Assembly: GCA_024305745.1 (NCBI GenBank) | Contig: JAHRBS010000007.1 | Span: forward strand, 1,860,001-1,924,000 | Direction: 5' to 3' | Source of the DNA: Polyporus tsugae | Lineage: Eukaryota > Basidiomycota > Agaricomycetes > Polyporales > Polyporaceae | Length of the DNA: 64,000 nucleotides | Part shown: positions 45,839 to 57,120 of the stretch, one piece after another | How positions within the stretch are numbered: the stretch's first letter is position 1 | Layout of the letters: every line of letters begins with the position of its first letter | Notes under the pieces: model-generated | What the model saw: the letters and a program-made list of their open reading frames with translations, nothing else | What the model was told of the DNA's origin: nothing | Database searches by the model: none | Position numbers and translations under genes: made by a program

Positions 45839-47819
45839 ATGGGCAACAGTGCCTCTTCCGGCCGCGGCCACCACGAGGACACCGTCGATTTCGGGTATCT
45901 CACCCCGCAGGGGATCTACACCGGTCCACGCGACTGGAATCAGGCTATCGTCACACAGCTCATTGTCGAGCGCAAGCTTGCTCCGTTCTATCGGCCGCTG
46001 GAGGAGTACGAGGAGTCCTGGGACGATGACCAGATACTTGCCGCACGAAAGGAACCTCCCGAAGTGGACGGCGCCGAGCCCTCGCGTACCGAGCCAGCTA
46101 GCTCGAGCTTCGTCAAGGGACATGCTAAGCGACCCAGCGCTGTCAAGGAGCCCGCTCGCAATCCGGAAGCAGCGATATACCGTGGGGCTATGGAGTGCCC
46201 GATCTGTTTCTTGGTACGTTGCGATATTGGCATTACCCTCCGTTCTGCCACCTTATGCGGACGTGCAGTATTACCCCCCCAACATAAATCATTCACGATG
46301 TTGCGACCAAGCTATCTGCACGGAGTGCTTCGTTCAGATCAAGAGAGTGGATCCCACTGCTACCCATCTAGTTTCTGAGCCAGCTGCTTGTCCATACTGC
46401 GTCCAGGAGAACTTTGGTATAGTCTACACCCCACCCCCATGGCGTACCGGAATGGGCAGTGAAGGCGCGGTGAGTTCACCTGTTAATTTAACGAAAGAGT
46501 ATCAATGCATTCTCAATGTCTGCCATCCCCACTGCTGCAGACGCCACCGTCATGGCCCGACTCACCCAAAGCAATGTCAGACGCCGCCGCCCACCCTTCG
46601 ATGAAGCGCCGGAGGAAGAGCTTCGGGCACAACGATCCAGAAGTAGTCACCGTCGGTCAGTCCTTAACCCCGGCCCATCCTTCGTCATGCGTTCATGAAC
46701 TTGGAAATGCGTAGACCACATTCACCCTGATTGGGAAGCCAAGTTGGCAGCAGTGCGTGCCGCCGTCCAACGGCGCGCTAACAGGCGCATCATTATGCGC
46801 CAGGTTGGTGATCAACTTATCCCCATCGGTGTGACTAGTGGTCGTGTGCATGCCCTTCCCACAACGGAAGAGGGTGGCTCCGAGACGCCCGAGGGTAACG
46901 GAGATCGGGGAAGTAGGCGAGCGAGAAGGAGGCAACAGAATCAAGAAATAAATCAGCTCCTTGGTACAATGGGCATCGGGGGTCAGGACCTAGAGGAGGT
47001 GAGTGGGGACTAACTATGTGTCCTCGACGCTTTGAGCTAATATGACCTTCGAAGCTCATGGTAATGGAAGCGATGCGATTATCTTTGCTGGAGCATGAGG
47101 CGCAACAGCGGCGTCAACGGGAAGAAGAGGCTAAGAAGCGGACAGAGGACGCCGCTGCAGGGGGTGACAACACCACCGGAGAGCAATCCGGTGAAGCACC
47201 CTCCGCATCGTCAGAGCCGGGGGCCCCATCTGCGCCAGTTCCAGCAAACGAATCCACTGGCTCTGCCCCCCAACTTGCCGCTGAAACAGGTTCTGTGCCT
47301 CGCTCTCGAACATCGACGTCCAGCCAAGGTCCGCCCTCGTCAGGCTCCGGCCACCTTTCTCCCGCACCTGGCCGCCCGAGTGGCGAGCAGTCTCCAGGCC
47401 GCCGCAGTGGTAGGTCCTCACCTTCCTCGCAGTACGGTATTAGTGCTGCTGTCCTCAGCGCCGCATCCACTGCCACTGCGGTCGCGAGTCCCAGCCCAGA
47501 ACGTGAACCGTCCGACCCGTTGGCAGAGGTTCCCCCAACGTCTGCCCCTACTACGGACGGTAACTCCGCCCCCCAAACGCCTTCTCCGGATTCGACGGAC
47601 AATATCCCCACAATATCTGAACCTTCCGAATTTTCGGGGAATGGCCAACCGGTCGCTCAATCACCACACCCTCCATCGTTCGCGTCATCAGCGTATCCCT
47701 CGTATGACGTTCTTCCATCATCTCCCGAGTCCTCGATTTCCGACAAGCCGTTGCTGGATCCCCCCGTTCCCCCGACGCCAGCACCAGAAGGAGAGCCGAG
47801 TACTGCGGCTGCAAGCTAA
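45839..47819 (+). CDS. SIP5: Sip5-like RING-finger protein
   Basis: The protein starts [10 protein letters not shown], a possible N-myristoylation signal. [17 protein letters not shown] and [17 protein letters not shown] are typical of fungal Sip5 homologues. A RING-like zinc finger follows: CPICFL (before the intron at 46213), then [20 protein letters not shown] and CPYC. Farther on are [12 protein letters not shown], the short region [20 protein letters not shown], and a long Ser/Pro/Thr-rich disordered tail. Four to five introns are present. In yeast, Sip5 interacts with Snf1 kinase and Reg1 phosphatase subunits; the RING suggests a ubiquitin-related role. Both are transfers from the family, not visible here. 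A frame of 375 codons in another register over the 3' end is a shadow of the low-complexity tail. Confidence 0.88.
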
Positions 47820-49645
47820 GCCGCTCCCACCAACCGGAGCTTGTATAATATACTTCCGCACTTTGCACGTGAGCACGATTCTTGGCTTGTCTTGCCGTTC
47901 GTGGCTAACAACAAAGCCTTGCGTTCAGTGGTGTACCCCTTCTAGATTGTTGATATCTCCCATCTCCTCCACGGACATGCCCTCTACTACAATGCTCTGG
48001 CTCTCCTCTCGTCCCATCTCACCGCTGTCTTACGATGAGGAGGAGGGATACGTCTGGCCGCAAGGACACTATATCTCGTCGCTGCCGCACACCACCACGT
48101 CCCACCCCAGTCGGCTAGTCGTCCCGTCCCGTGCGCTGTATTTCGTACCATCTTCGCATCTCACGCCCCCATTCACGTCGATGTATAGAATCAAGACTTC
48201 CTCCCATCTCATCATATTGTGATACTGTGTATAAGTTGCGAGTAATTGTTATCTGCCGCCGCACTCTTCGGGCCCGACGTCTAGCATCAAGCCTACCTGA
48301 GGACGCACGGGACCTGTACGGGAAGCTTGTAGGACTATCACGGACATGAATAGTCACGATATGTTACTTATCCGCAACGCGTGACCGTGGCGTCCTAAGT
48401 TTCTCAAGGCGGCTCAGGCTGGCCTGAGAAAGTCGAAGTCCAACGCACCTTGTCCGCAACAGTCCCCGCTCACCTTTGGCCATTCAACTTCCAGAGTACT
48501 TGCTCATTCCAGAGCACTTAATGGCCGACCGATGCCGAGCGTGTCTACCCGACGGTGCGCCTCCAGTGCTTCTCGAAGCTCTGACCCGCTTTCTGCGGTC
48601 AGCTCTGCAGTCATGGTCACCGTTTCCGTCCATCTTCCCGCTGAATCGACGGCCCGGGTCTAGCTTCTAGGTGTTTTTCATCGACCCTGGGGGACACGGG
48701 TCCACTCGGGGTGCGCTCACCTCCGGTGAACGAGTGTTCCGAGGCTCACTGCTTTGTGTCGGCTGCGACTCCGCGAGCTTTGCTCATCCCATCCAAACGT
48801 CTAGTTGGATCACTGACTAGCCCGGGTTCACGACATCATGGACAGGCTCGCGCATATACTCGAACACTCCGGGTGCACTCCGCTCACGTTATGCAGCGGC
48901 GATCATGAGGCCGTGTTGGGAAGCGATTACGGTGTGAGTTCTCTCCAGCTACTTATGGCACAAACGTCTCCACGAGTCTGTTGTAGGTCGATCCTACCCT
49001 CTCGAAGGCTCTCCGAGGAGGACCATGGACCCCTCCGTACATGCAGTCAAATAAACGCATACGACAGGTGACATCCAGGTGTCAGTGCCAAGCTTCCCGG
49101 ATCACAAAGAACTTCAGAGAAGACGGCGAATGCGCATTGTATAATTCGCATGGCGCGCGGCTTTACGTGTCCTGGGACGAGTAACTTGACCCTGCAAGGA
49201 TGCGACCCGGGTTCCCAAACACCTCTTGCCAGCCGGCCGCCCACAGGCGATTGAGGTGTTCCGAGGCCGCGTACGGCCAACGTGGTGCGCGGCTAGATCC
49301 GCAATAGACTTCTGCGCCCTCCGTCGCCGGAGGTGGAGGGCATCGGACATCAGCCTGCGAATCGCGCCCACCCGAGGCGGTCGCACAATCGGCACGGCAT
49401 ATATATATTGCGGGTGTATGCGACGCGTCGAGGACCCATTCTCGACCCGCTCGACTCCCTACTGTCGCCTCCGTCGTGGATACTAACTCGTCTCCGCGTC
49501 CCATCCTTCAAGTTTGTCCTCGCCCCACACTCCTTTCACCCTAAACACGCAACCTACCCTCCGACACCCGGAACCCCGACCCAACCCACATCACTGATCC
49601 CTCTATTACACCCCAACCCGGCACCGAAAACCAAAGCAAAGCAAG
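47820..49645. other. Spacer between SIP5 and the first barrel gene
   Basis: It begins with the SIP5 3' flank and ends with the promoter of the secreted-protein gene, which has a TATATATAT run at 49399-49409 about 240 bp before the start. No domain-bearing frame was found. Confidence 0.5.
49399..49409 (+). promoter_or_regulatory. Candidate TATA box of the first barrel gene
   Basis: An ATATATATAT run upstream of the start at 49646. The distance implies a 5' untranslated region of about 200 nt if functional. Confidence 0.35.
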
Positions 49646-50267
49646 ATGTTCACGTCCACGAGCCGCTCCCTCGTCATCATCCTCGTGAGCTTCCTGACGC
49701 TCTTCACGGCGCTCGCGTACGCCGCGCCGCTTTCGCGCCATGGTCACCACCTCACCCAGGCCGGGTCGATCGCGCTGAAGAGGCGCGATGGCAGCGCTCG
49801 CTTCACGTACTACGACGCGGGCGACAACGCGTGCGGGTCTTACGACTCTAACACCGACTACGTGAGTAATGGTCCGAATCATATTAGATGAAACATCTTC
49901 GCTCACGTTTTGTGTCTCGCGTGGCTTGACAGGTCATTGCGCTTAGCCCTTCGGTACGTCCGCCTCGATGAACGGTGCTTCGAGTGGGAAGGCTGACGGG
50001 TGTGCTCATGTTTCAGCGGTTCAATAACGGGGCGCACTGCTACAAGAAGGTTACTGTCCAGTATAACGGTCAGCAGGTCCAGGCGACAGTCACCGACCAG
50101 GTGTGTCTTGAACCGAATATAGCCGATGTTCTGCCGATTAATTCGAAACTATGCATGCGCAGTGTCCGGGATGCCAGGATGCCCAGGCTGACCTCTCGCG
50201 GCCTCTGTTCGCGCATCTTGCGCCTCTGGACGAGGGCGTCATCTACGGGGACTGGTGGTTCAACTAA
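49646..50267 (+). CDS. Small secreted double-psi beta-barrel protein (copy 1)
   Basis: Exons 49646-49861, 49933-49953, 50017-50100 and 50163-50267 join to 426 nt, 141 aa. The signal peptide has the core LVIILVSFLTLFTALAYA, followed by a short pro-segment ending KRR and a RlpA/barwin-like double-psi beta-barrel: ARFTYYDAGDNACG, VIALSPS, GAHCYKKVTVQYNG, TVTDQCPGC, then IYGDWWFN at the stop. The four-Cys layout and the Asp before CPGC match the family that includes fungal riboflavin-aldehyde-forming-enzyme-like proteins and expansin-like domains. No cellulose-binding domain is present. The biochemical role is unknown: candidates are wall binding, wall loosening or protease inhibition. It is the shortest of three paralogues and lacks the Ser/Thr-rich tail. 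Confidence 0.9.
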
Positions 50268-50761
50268 TCGCCAGATTTAGACAAAGTTGGCACGCTTTCC
50301 CCAACCTGACGTCGGACCTCAGGCCTCAGCGTCCACTATTACTCGTAGTCATCTTTGTTTAGCTGCTGTCGCTCGTTGCGTTGCTCGTCGTTGCTGTGAT
50401 TTCCTGCGCTTCTCAGGGAGCGCAGGAATATATCGTTTGTTGGGATCTACCTTACGGGATGTGTTAGTGAACTGGTCATGCTGTATTTTTCGTACGGCTG
50501 TGTACCTGCTAGTTCCCGTACATGGTGTATAATGTCGATGTGCTATACGTGCCGACGCTTCGCCTCGCCGTCTTCGACCTTGTCTGCTGAATGGTGCCTC
50601 CATCGCGTGTTGAAGCTTGTCCAGGACTGGTATGGAGGGGTGTAGGGGTGATCGGGGATTCATTATGAGCGGCGTACAGAGGGATAGCAGTACTGATGCT
50701 ATAATACGAGGCGCTGACTGACCGAACAAGGAGGAATGCCTAAATAATGTCGAGTGCGGGC
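50268..50761. other. Convergent 3' region, first barrel gene / CBP4
   Basis: 494 bp between facing stop codons. Antisense frames have no domain. Nothing is recognised. Confidence 0.6.
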
Positions 50762-51445
50762 TTAAGACTGCGGTTTGTTTGCCCATATAGGTTTTTGCGA
50801 GTCGGGATCCCTCGACTATAAGTAAGTGCAGCGTAGGAGTGTCGACAGCAAGGCGCGACGTGGTCGACGTCCCTGGATCAGCTGCTGCGCATGCGGCGGT
50901 CGGGGGTATATAGCCCACTCACCTGTGCGTCCTCTTGGGCCTTGGTCGCGTTCTCCTTCGATAACCTCGCCGCCCGATTCGCGTCGACCTTCCTCCTCAG
51001 ATCCGGGGACATGGCCTGCGGTGCAAAGCGGGAGATATAGGTGAGCAGGTTGCTTCATCACCGGCATGTGCTAAATAGGGTCCAGGGATGACCCTGTGCG
51101 CCGCTCGGGGAGCTGCGAGTCTCCTTCGCGTTCAAGCGACATTGGGACAGAGAAAATCGGACAGGGACGTGTATGGGGGACAAACTTACGGCGTAGGTCT
51201 CTTCTGGAGTTGGAACAGTCGCTGAGGGGGGGTGTTTGGGACGATTTTGCGGTGAGCAAGGAAGACAAGAATCCCAAAAATTGGGGCCCACCTCGCATTA
51301 TGCCGTATCCAAACCCGATGACTGGTCGGCGGAGTGAAGTTGAGGGGGTTGGGCGGTCAGATGAACGAACATGGGAAGATTGACAGCACGCACTGGCAAC
51401 GCTGGACAGCGCGAGGCGCAACCACAGACGTCCTGATGTCGACAT
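50762..51445 (-). CDS. CBP4: Cbp4-like assembly factor of the cytochrome bc1 complex
   Basis: Five small exons, 51394-51445, 51292-51321, 51190-51221, 50923-51015 and 50762-50815, join to 261 nt, 86 aa in one frame. The protein begins MSTSGRLWLRLALSS and has one membrane helix (LRLALSSVAIIGFGYGIM). After it come the family signature PTPEETY, then MSPDLRRKVDANRAARL and the C-terminal DPDSQKPIWANKP, comparable with the DDPIW region of yeast Cbp4. The family is an inner-mitochondrial-membrane factor that binds newly made cytochrome b together with the Cbp3-Cbp6 pair. The gene lies between two secreted barrel genes with no apparent functional link. Exons of 30 and 32 nt make it invisible as a single open frame. 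Splice sites are all GT...AG. Confidence 0.87.
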
Positions 51446-51883
51446 GGGAGTATGTTCTACGAGTGGTTGAGCTGAAGTTGCTGATGGATCCGAGCAGGTC
51501 CGTCGAAGGGAAGAGCGAGGAGGACGGAGAGTCAGAGGACGTCTCTTGTCGGGAGGACAGGCCCATTGGCAGTGACGTAAGGTGGACTGACATTTGGCAA
51601 GGCGCTAAAGGCACGCGTCTGGACTCTGAAGCGCGGTCACGTTGGAAATGTTAAATTTTGAGGTTCGCTGGATTGGCCCAGGATTGGCCAGGGACCGGGC
51701 GTGTGCCTGGCGGTTGTTGCAGACTCGGACATCCTGGACCTCAGACTCCAGACCCCGACGACCGACGTGGGGTTCTTTGTCCGCGACTCCCCAGCACCTC
51801 GACGACGTTCTTTTCCTTCACCTCCCACCCCATATATCCCTCTACCTAATCCAACAGTCCGTCTCTCCGTCAGTCTTTACACC
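51446..51883. promoter_or_regulatory. Divergent region CBP4 / second barrel gene
   Basis: 438 bp between start codons. A CATATATCCC motif at 51832-51841 may be the TATA element of the barrel gene. No gene is seen. Confidence 0.45.
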
Positions 51884-52837
51884 ATGTTCACCCTCGCCCG
51901 TCGTTTCCGCTCTGCCTTCGTTTTTGCTGCCCTGGCCTCTGCTCTCGTCCTCGCCGATGCCTCTCACGAACACCGCGGCCTCAATCCTGGCCATCGCCGC
52001 CTCACCCTCAACCTCAACGAAACTGAGGGCCACATCCAAAAACGCTTCGATGGCACCCGCTTCACCTACTTTAGTGTTGGGCAGAATGCTTGCGGCTCGT
52101 TCGACCACGACAACGACTTTGTGAGTGAAGACTCCCTCTTGTCGGCATCATGACAAGCTCATTATCTCGCGTACTTTTCGGTTTAGATCGTGGCGTTGAA
52201 CACGCACGTTAGTACTCTCACACAAACTGAGATGGCAATACGTTGAACCATTGACCTACAACAGCAATGGGATGGGGGCTCGCACTGCTACGAGGAGATC
52301 ACCGTCACTTACCAAGGCAAGTCCACCCAAGCCAAGATCACCGACGAGGTACATTTTTCACTGCCATTTCACTCCAACACATTGTCAACCCTCTGATCCT
52401 CCATGCAGTGCGAGGAGTGCCCGTACGCGGCGATTGATTTCTCGCCCGGCCTCTTCCAATATCTCGTCCCCGGTGGCCTCAACGCGGGTGAGGTCTATGG
52501 TAGTTGGGTGTTTGGTGGCGGCGCGCCGCCGCCGCCCTCCACCACCGAGGCCCCGCCTCCTCCCCCGACGACGACGACGACACACAGCACAACGCAACAG
52601 CCGACTCCGACGTCGACGTCGACGCCCCACACCACGACGCACTCGACCACGAGCAAGGCATTTTCTTCGTCGTCCTCGACGACTCCGACGTCGACCACGT
52701 CGACCACCTCTTCTTCCGCTCCCGCTCCGACAGTCACCTCGTGGGACAGTGGCAATTTGAACCAGTTGAACTTGGCGCTCATCCAGCTTGTCGATTTGAG
52801 CAACGCCATCCTTGCCTCGCCCGGCGATGTGCAGTGA
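51884..52837 (+). CDS. Secreted double-psi beta-barrel protein with Ser/Thr-rich tail (copy 2)
   Basis: Exons 51884-52120, 52187-52207, 52265-52348 and 52409-52837 join to 771 nt, 256 aa. The signal peptide (SAFVFAALASALVLADA) is followed by a pro-segment of about 35 residues ending in the dibasic IQKR. The barrel domain has TRFTYFSVGQNACGSF, IVALNT, GSHCYEEITVTYQG, ITDECEECPYAAIDFS and GSWVFGG. A linker of about 85 residues rich in Thr, Ser and Pro follows, probably heavily O-glycosylated. It ends with a short hydrophobic segment (LNQLNLALIQLVDLSNAIL) that recurs in the third copy. Exon lengths 21 and 84 nt are identical to copy 1. The extra Cys pair (CEEC) corresponds to CPGC of the others. 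Function is unknown; an extracellular or wall location is inferred. Confidence 0.9.
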
Positions 52838-54307
52838 ACGCCCCTTCGTAGACCGGAGGATATGGCTCGCTGGTTCGTTGCCCACGCCGTGATATCTGTT
52901 TTGTTGGTCCTTAGTGCTGTATGTGCGGTCTGGTTTTCTCTGGCGCGTCTATCCAGCTTTGCAGGTTAGACGAATATGGTATATCAAGCATAGTACATGA
53001 TACAAACTGTGTCTCAGCCACTATCGGTATGCAGAAGCTACCCGCTGCGCCAAAGTTCCAAGCCAAGATCCCGCACGAGCAACGGCGAATAACATAAATG
53101 TCAGCATACAGTAACTTGTATCCAGCCGGACAGTGGTGTGCATGTGAGTGTCCCGTGTCCGACGTGAGTTCTGGCTGTTCGGATGGCTTCTCGAACCGGA
53201 ACGTGTCCAAGTAACTCACCCAGAAGTGTCCGGCTGCTGTCCAGAATTCGAGGAGGCGCACAACGGGGGCACATCTGCGAATAGTCCCCGCGCTGCGACG
53301 CTCTCCCAGGGCGACGTGTATCCACCGCAACGAGAACCCTGCCGCGGAAAACGATGGGTGACAGCAAGGGAGGAGCCCCAGGTTGATACTTGCGGCCGCG
53401 TTGTTGTGTAGAACCCTGGGCCCACCACTGCCTGCTCCACTGCACGCCCGTCTTCAACGAAGAGGACTCTGATCGTGGTACTCCTCGAGCGAGGGATGAG
53501 TGTGTCCTCGCCCCTGGTTGGCCCGTGGGGGTTTGTGAACCCAATGCCCATCTCTCCTTGAATCGCGGTGAATGCCCGACGCTATTGTCTCCCTCCGAGC
53601 GACTCCCTGTGCGCTGTGTGCTAGGTCTCTCCGAGCAGCACTTCATGCAAGCCACCCCAACCGAAGGGCACCCTGGGGAATGCAGGGAGTCCGGAGGCAC
53701 GCAACTAGTGCCGGGCCGCAGGAATACGAAAGAGGACCAGATTGTGTGACGGTCTGGGGATCCGGAAGGTCGTGGCGCGCTCGGGATGCGAGGGGCACAG
53801 TACGCGCTCCGTCAAGGCGAACAGCAGACGTTTGTGGTGAATGGTTCCGGTTGCGCACTTCTCGGCGCGATCCACGCGTCCGAGTCGCTGATGCGGACGG
53901 GATAGACAATGTACGCCTAGACTCCCACTATGATGAGCACACCCGTCTAGCGTCGGGATGACTTTGCTATCCACGTAAATGGGGCGACCAGCGTTGGAGT
54001 TGTGGAGATACTGTCTGGTCGATGGGTGGCCGCAAGGGATAGGAAGAAGCGTTGCAGCTGGGTGAGTCGAGTTATGGCAAGGGGTACCCCAGGACTGCCA
54101 GGCTTGCAATACGAGCAGCATCAAGCTAACTCGGACTTTGTAGGTGATAGGAACCCGAACAAGGTCCGCGGGCCAACTTGAAGGTGATTTTGCGCTGTCC
54201 ATGTCCGTATGGTCTGCGAGACGAATGTAGTTTGGTAGCTGAAGCCCGAGGAGTACATCCCTCGTCCTTTTGACAATGTGCTCCGACAAGATGTCCCAGC
54301 CGAGGAT
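52838..54307. other. Spacer between the second barrel gene and the F-box gene
   Basis: Frames of 119-199 codons on both strands overlap each other and carry no domain. The 194-codon frame at 53705-54289 (-) follows the F-box gene on the same strand but is not continuous with it. No confident feature is seen. Confidence 0.45.
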
Positions 54308-55400
54308 CTACATGGTCCTCTTATCCTCTATGAGCCGGCACGAGGGTCGATATCGGTGCAGGACATACTGTGCCAACAGGTCTCGAAGCTCGGGGCTGGC
54401 TTCAGGAAGAACATAGGGTAATGAATAGAGCTGGGGCAGATAACTCAGTGGGAGGTGGACCTGGACTTTCCTGCCATTGTCGCCTGGAAAACCATATGAC
54501 AGACATATTTCATCCAGCAATGGCACTGGAATAAATGAGTACGGCGTGCCATCGCAAAATTGCACGCACGAAATCTTACCAACGACGTCCTGCTTTTGAC
54601 GACCTGGTTCTGCTCCTTGTATCCCTTGCCAGTGTCTCGTACTATGCCTCTGTTGGTCCCCTCCGCCGCCCCTTGCCCTCAATTGAACGAACCGTGGCTC
54701 CGGCATGTACCCCAAAGCCCTCATGAGTTGCAGTGGAAACAGGTTTGGTGCCTGCTCTGGATAAGTCAACTCGTTTATCATTTGACCTCAACGCTACGTC
54801 GGTTATGCGTACCAGTACGTCCACAGTTTCCAGCTCTCTAGGAGTCAGAGGACGCCCCTTTCCGGGGTAGGTTGTCTCCGCTTTTATGGGTTGGTGTTTG
54901 TACTCGATGACTCCCAATTGCAAGAGGCGAAGTTTAGGGAACATCCCGAGAAGCCTCACGAGATCGCCGTTGTTGCCAAACGTCATGTTTGAAAGCTCGA
55001 GGACCATGACCGAGGTAAAGCGGAGAGTGCGCATGGCGCGGCGAGGGGTAGACAAGGTGGGATCGACGCTCAGCGACATTGCTCGCAGCCGGCGGAGACG
55101 CCGCGACAAGGATGTGAATGGCGCAAAGAATGGTTGCGCGTCCCTTGGAGTTATCGTCAATTTCATCACTAATCCTTCCAGCGTCCGGTTGCCCCACATC
55201 GCGTCGAGGAACTGTGCGAGCCTTGCATACGTGCGAATCCTAACGTGGCGGAAGAGGACGATCCGAGCCCGCGGAAGCAGCGCATGGCAAGTTAGGGCTA
55301 GTTGCCGGAGAGTGGTGTAGTCCGAGTCGCCGCATGCGCAGGAGTCGACGACGTTCTCTACTACCTCCCATGGGAGCGCCCTCGCTGCTGGGGAAGACAT
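54308..55400 (-). CDS. F-box-like protein of the basidiomycete expanded family
   Basis: Exons 54813-55400 and 54308-54751 join in phase 0 (LETVDVL|APNLFPLQ) to 1,032 nt, 343 aa. The N-terminus ALPWEVVENVVDSC...LRQLALTCHALLPRARIVLF is the degenerate F-box pattern (LPxEVxxxI...L...LVC...W) common in Agaricomycete proteins. Leucine-rich stretches follow (LRFTSVMVLELSNMTF, FPKLRLLQLGVIEY). Such proteins usually act as substrate adaptors of SCF ubiquitin ligases; this is inferred from the family. The middle of exon 2 (54540-54690) is Gly/Arg/Gln-rich and could hide an unrecognised intron. It lies between the second and third barrel genes. Confidence 0.7.
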
Positions 55401-57120
55401 TGGTCATACGCAACTTGAAGTGAGCGAGCAGGAAAAGGGGCGAGACTCGTTTGAGGATGAGTTGTCGCCTCTGGTACGTAAGTCTCTTCGAGGCGTCATA
55501 TATATGCAGATCCAGATATCCGAAGAACACCTTAATATCACATCAGTTGGATGACAGATGCTAGAGTATCGTCCAGGCGGAGAACCCTAGATGAATATTA
55601 GGTTAGTGGAACAGGAAGAGCTGTTAGGATATGCGAGGAAAGGATTCAGGAGGGGGCAACAAATCCGCACATCGAATAGCCAGCGCCAGTGCGAATGTCG
55701 ACTTCCATTGAAATCATGATCAAATCATGATTCAGTACACTCGATTCCCTCCGTACTGACCTGCTATACCCCGAATTGATGGTAAGTGTTGTCTGTGTGG
55801 TTCCGTGCCAAGGAGTCGTCAGAATATCGCTTTGAGTACCGTGTGCGATCCTGCGGTAATGGTCTGGGCGTGTTAGTAGTAGTACGTGGACTCGGATAGC
55901 ATGGATAGCATGCTACACTTATGTACATGTCGCCACGCGCGCATCACAGGAAAAACTTTACTTTCGTTACATTGTAGGAGAATCGTTACAATGTAGGAGA
56001 ATACGGGCAGTGTAGGATAGTCTGGGGCACCACCTGTGGCCATCCCTGCGAGAAGCCGGTTTCTGCAGATGAACCGTTCTTGACGTGCGATCCGGACTTT
56101 GACCTTAGGCTAGGAAAGTTAGTTTTCCTGAAATTGGCAAGTCGAGAAGGAAATCGCCCAGGGTACTAGTAATGTGACTTGAGAAAATAGTGCCAGCCCG
56201 CGGGGGCCCGCTGCAAGCCCCACCAGCTTTGTGAACCACCTTTGACCACTCGCTCGTAGCGCTCGAAGCACGGATACTTAGTGACCGTGGTTATACATTA
56301 TCCTCCCAGTGGATATGCCAGCGGCATGGGTGGAAGTACAGTATCTCGGACCGCTTTGGATGTGACGGCGCCATGTTTCGGTCAGTGCCACAGTTAAGTG
56401 CACGAGATGGGCCGTCCAACCTGCAGGAAGATCGATAGTAGGCGGGAAAACAGACATCATGACTGCGCATACCACTGTGAATACTTGACAGGCAAATTGA
56501 ATGTCAGAAAATACAAGCACACTAGGAAGATGTCTCAGAAGAGGGATGTGGACCACTGGACTAGGACCTGGATTGCCGCCGTATATAGGCAGAAGAAAAT
56601 AATTTATTGACGTCGTCTACTGGCAACATTGTTAGCTGAGCTCCCGAGACGGACTTCGAGCCACGATCTACTTACCTACTACTGTAGCACTCATGTTTGT
56701 TCAGAGGCGTTATATGTTGAAAGGACTGTTGCTCCAGGAACAATAATCCTGCGATTGACGCTGTCGAGCTCATGAACGTCTGCAGACACTCACTGTCAGC
56801 GAGACATTGGGTCACAGTTGGGGAGGAGAAATTGAAATAGCCAGGTCTGGCCATGGATGCGGGGAGTCGAAGCCGCGAGGGCGAGGGGGCTGATGATGGC
56901 GTTGTCGATGTTTGTTGTGACCAAACACTGACACGGGGCAAGTGGCGACGGCGACCCAGCCCAGCCTGTCTCAACCTCTCCCATCTCGTTTCTCTCCGCC
57001 CCTCCACGGTTTTCTGCCGCTCCACACTCGCTCACTCTCCCGTTCTTTGCTTTTGCGTCTCTGTCACGCCAACCCGGCACGGTCTCGTCAATACCACGTC
57101 GCAGAAACCGAAGAGCAGCA
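55401..57120. other. Spacer between the F-box gene and the third barrel gene
   Basis: No gene is supported. It contains a 19-bp tandem duplication at 55965-56002 and an AT-rich zone around 55680-56000. The frame 56278-56556 (-) is hydrophobic but has no other support. Confidence 0.45.
55965..56002. repeat. 19-bp tandem duplication
   Basis: Two adjacent copies beginning CGTTACA and ending GGAGAAT differ at one base. Confidence 0.9.

Noticed and set aside
47095..48222. 375-codon frame overlapping the SIP5 3' end
   Set aside because: It is an alternative frame over the Ser/Pro-rich SIP5 tail, Arg/Pro/Leu-rich and without domain. The SIP5 frame has the conserved sequence.
52251..52760. 169-codon Arg/Pro-rich frame in the second barrel gene
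   Set aside because: It is a shifted reading of the Ser/Thr repeat DNA. The barrel frame splices cleanly and matches its paralogues.
53705..54289. 194-codon minus-strand frame just downstream of the F-box gene
   Set aside because: Considered as a 3' exon, but the F-box gene ends with its own stop at 54308 and no donor site joins the two. No domain.
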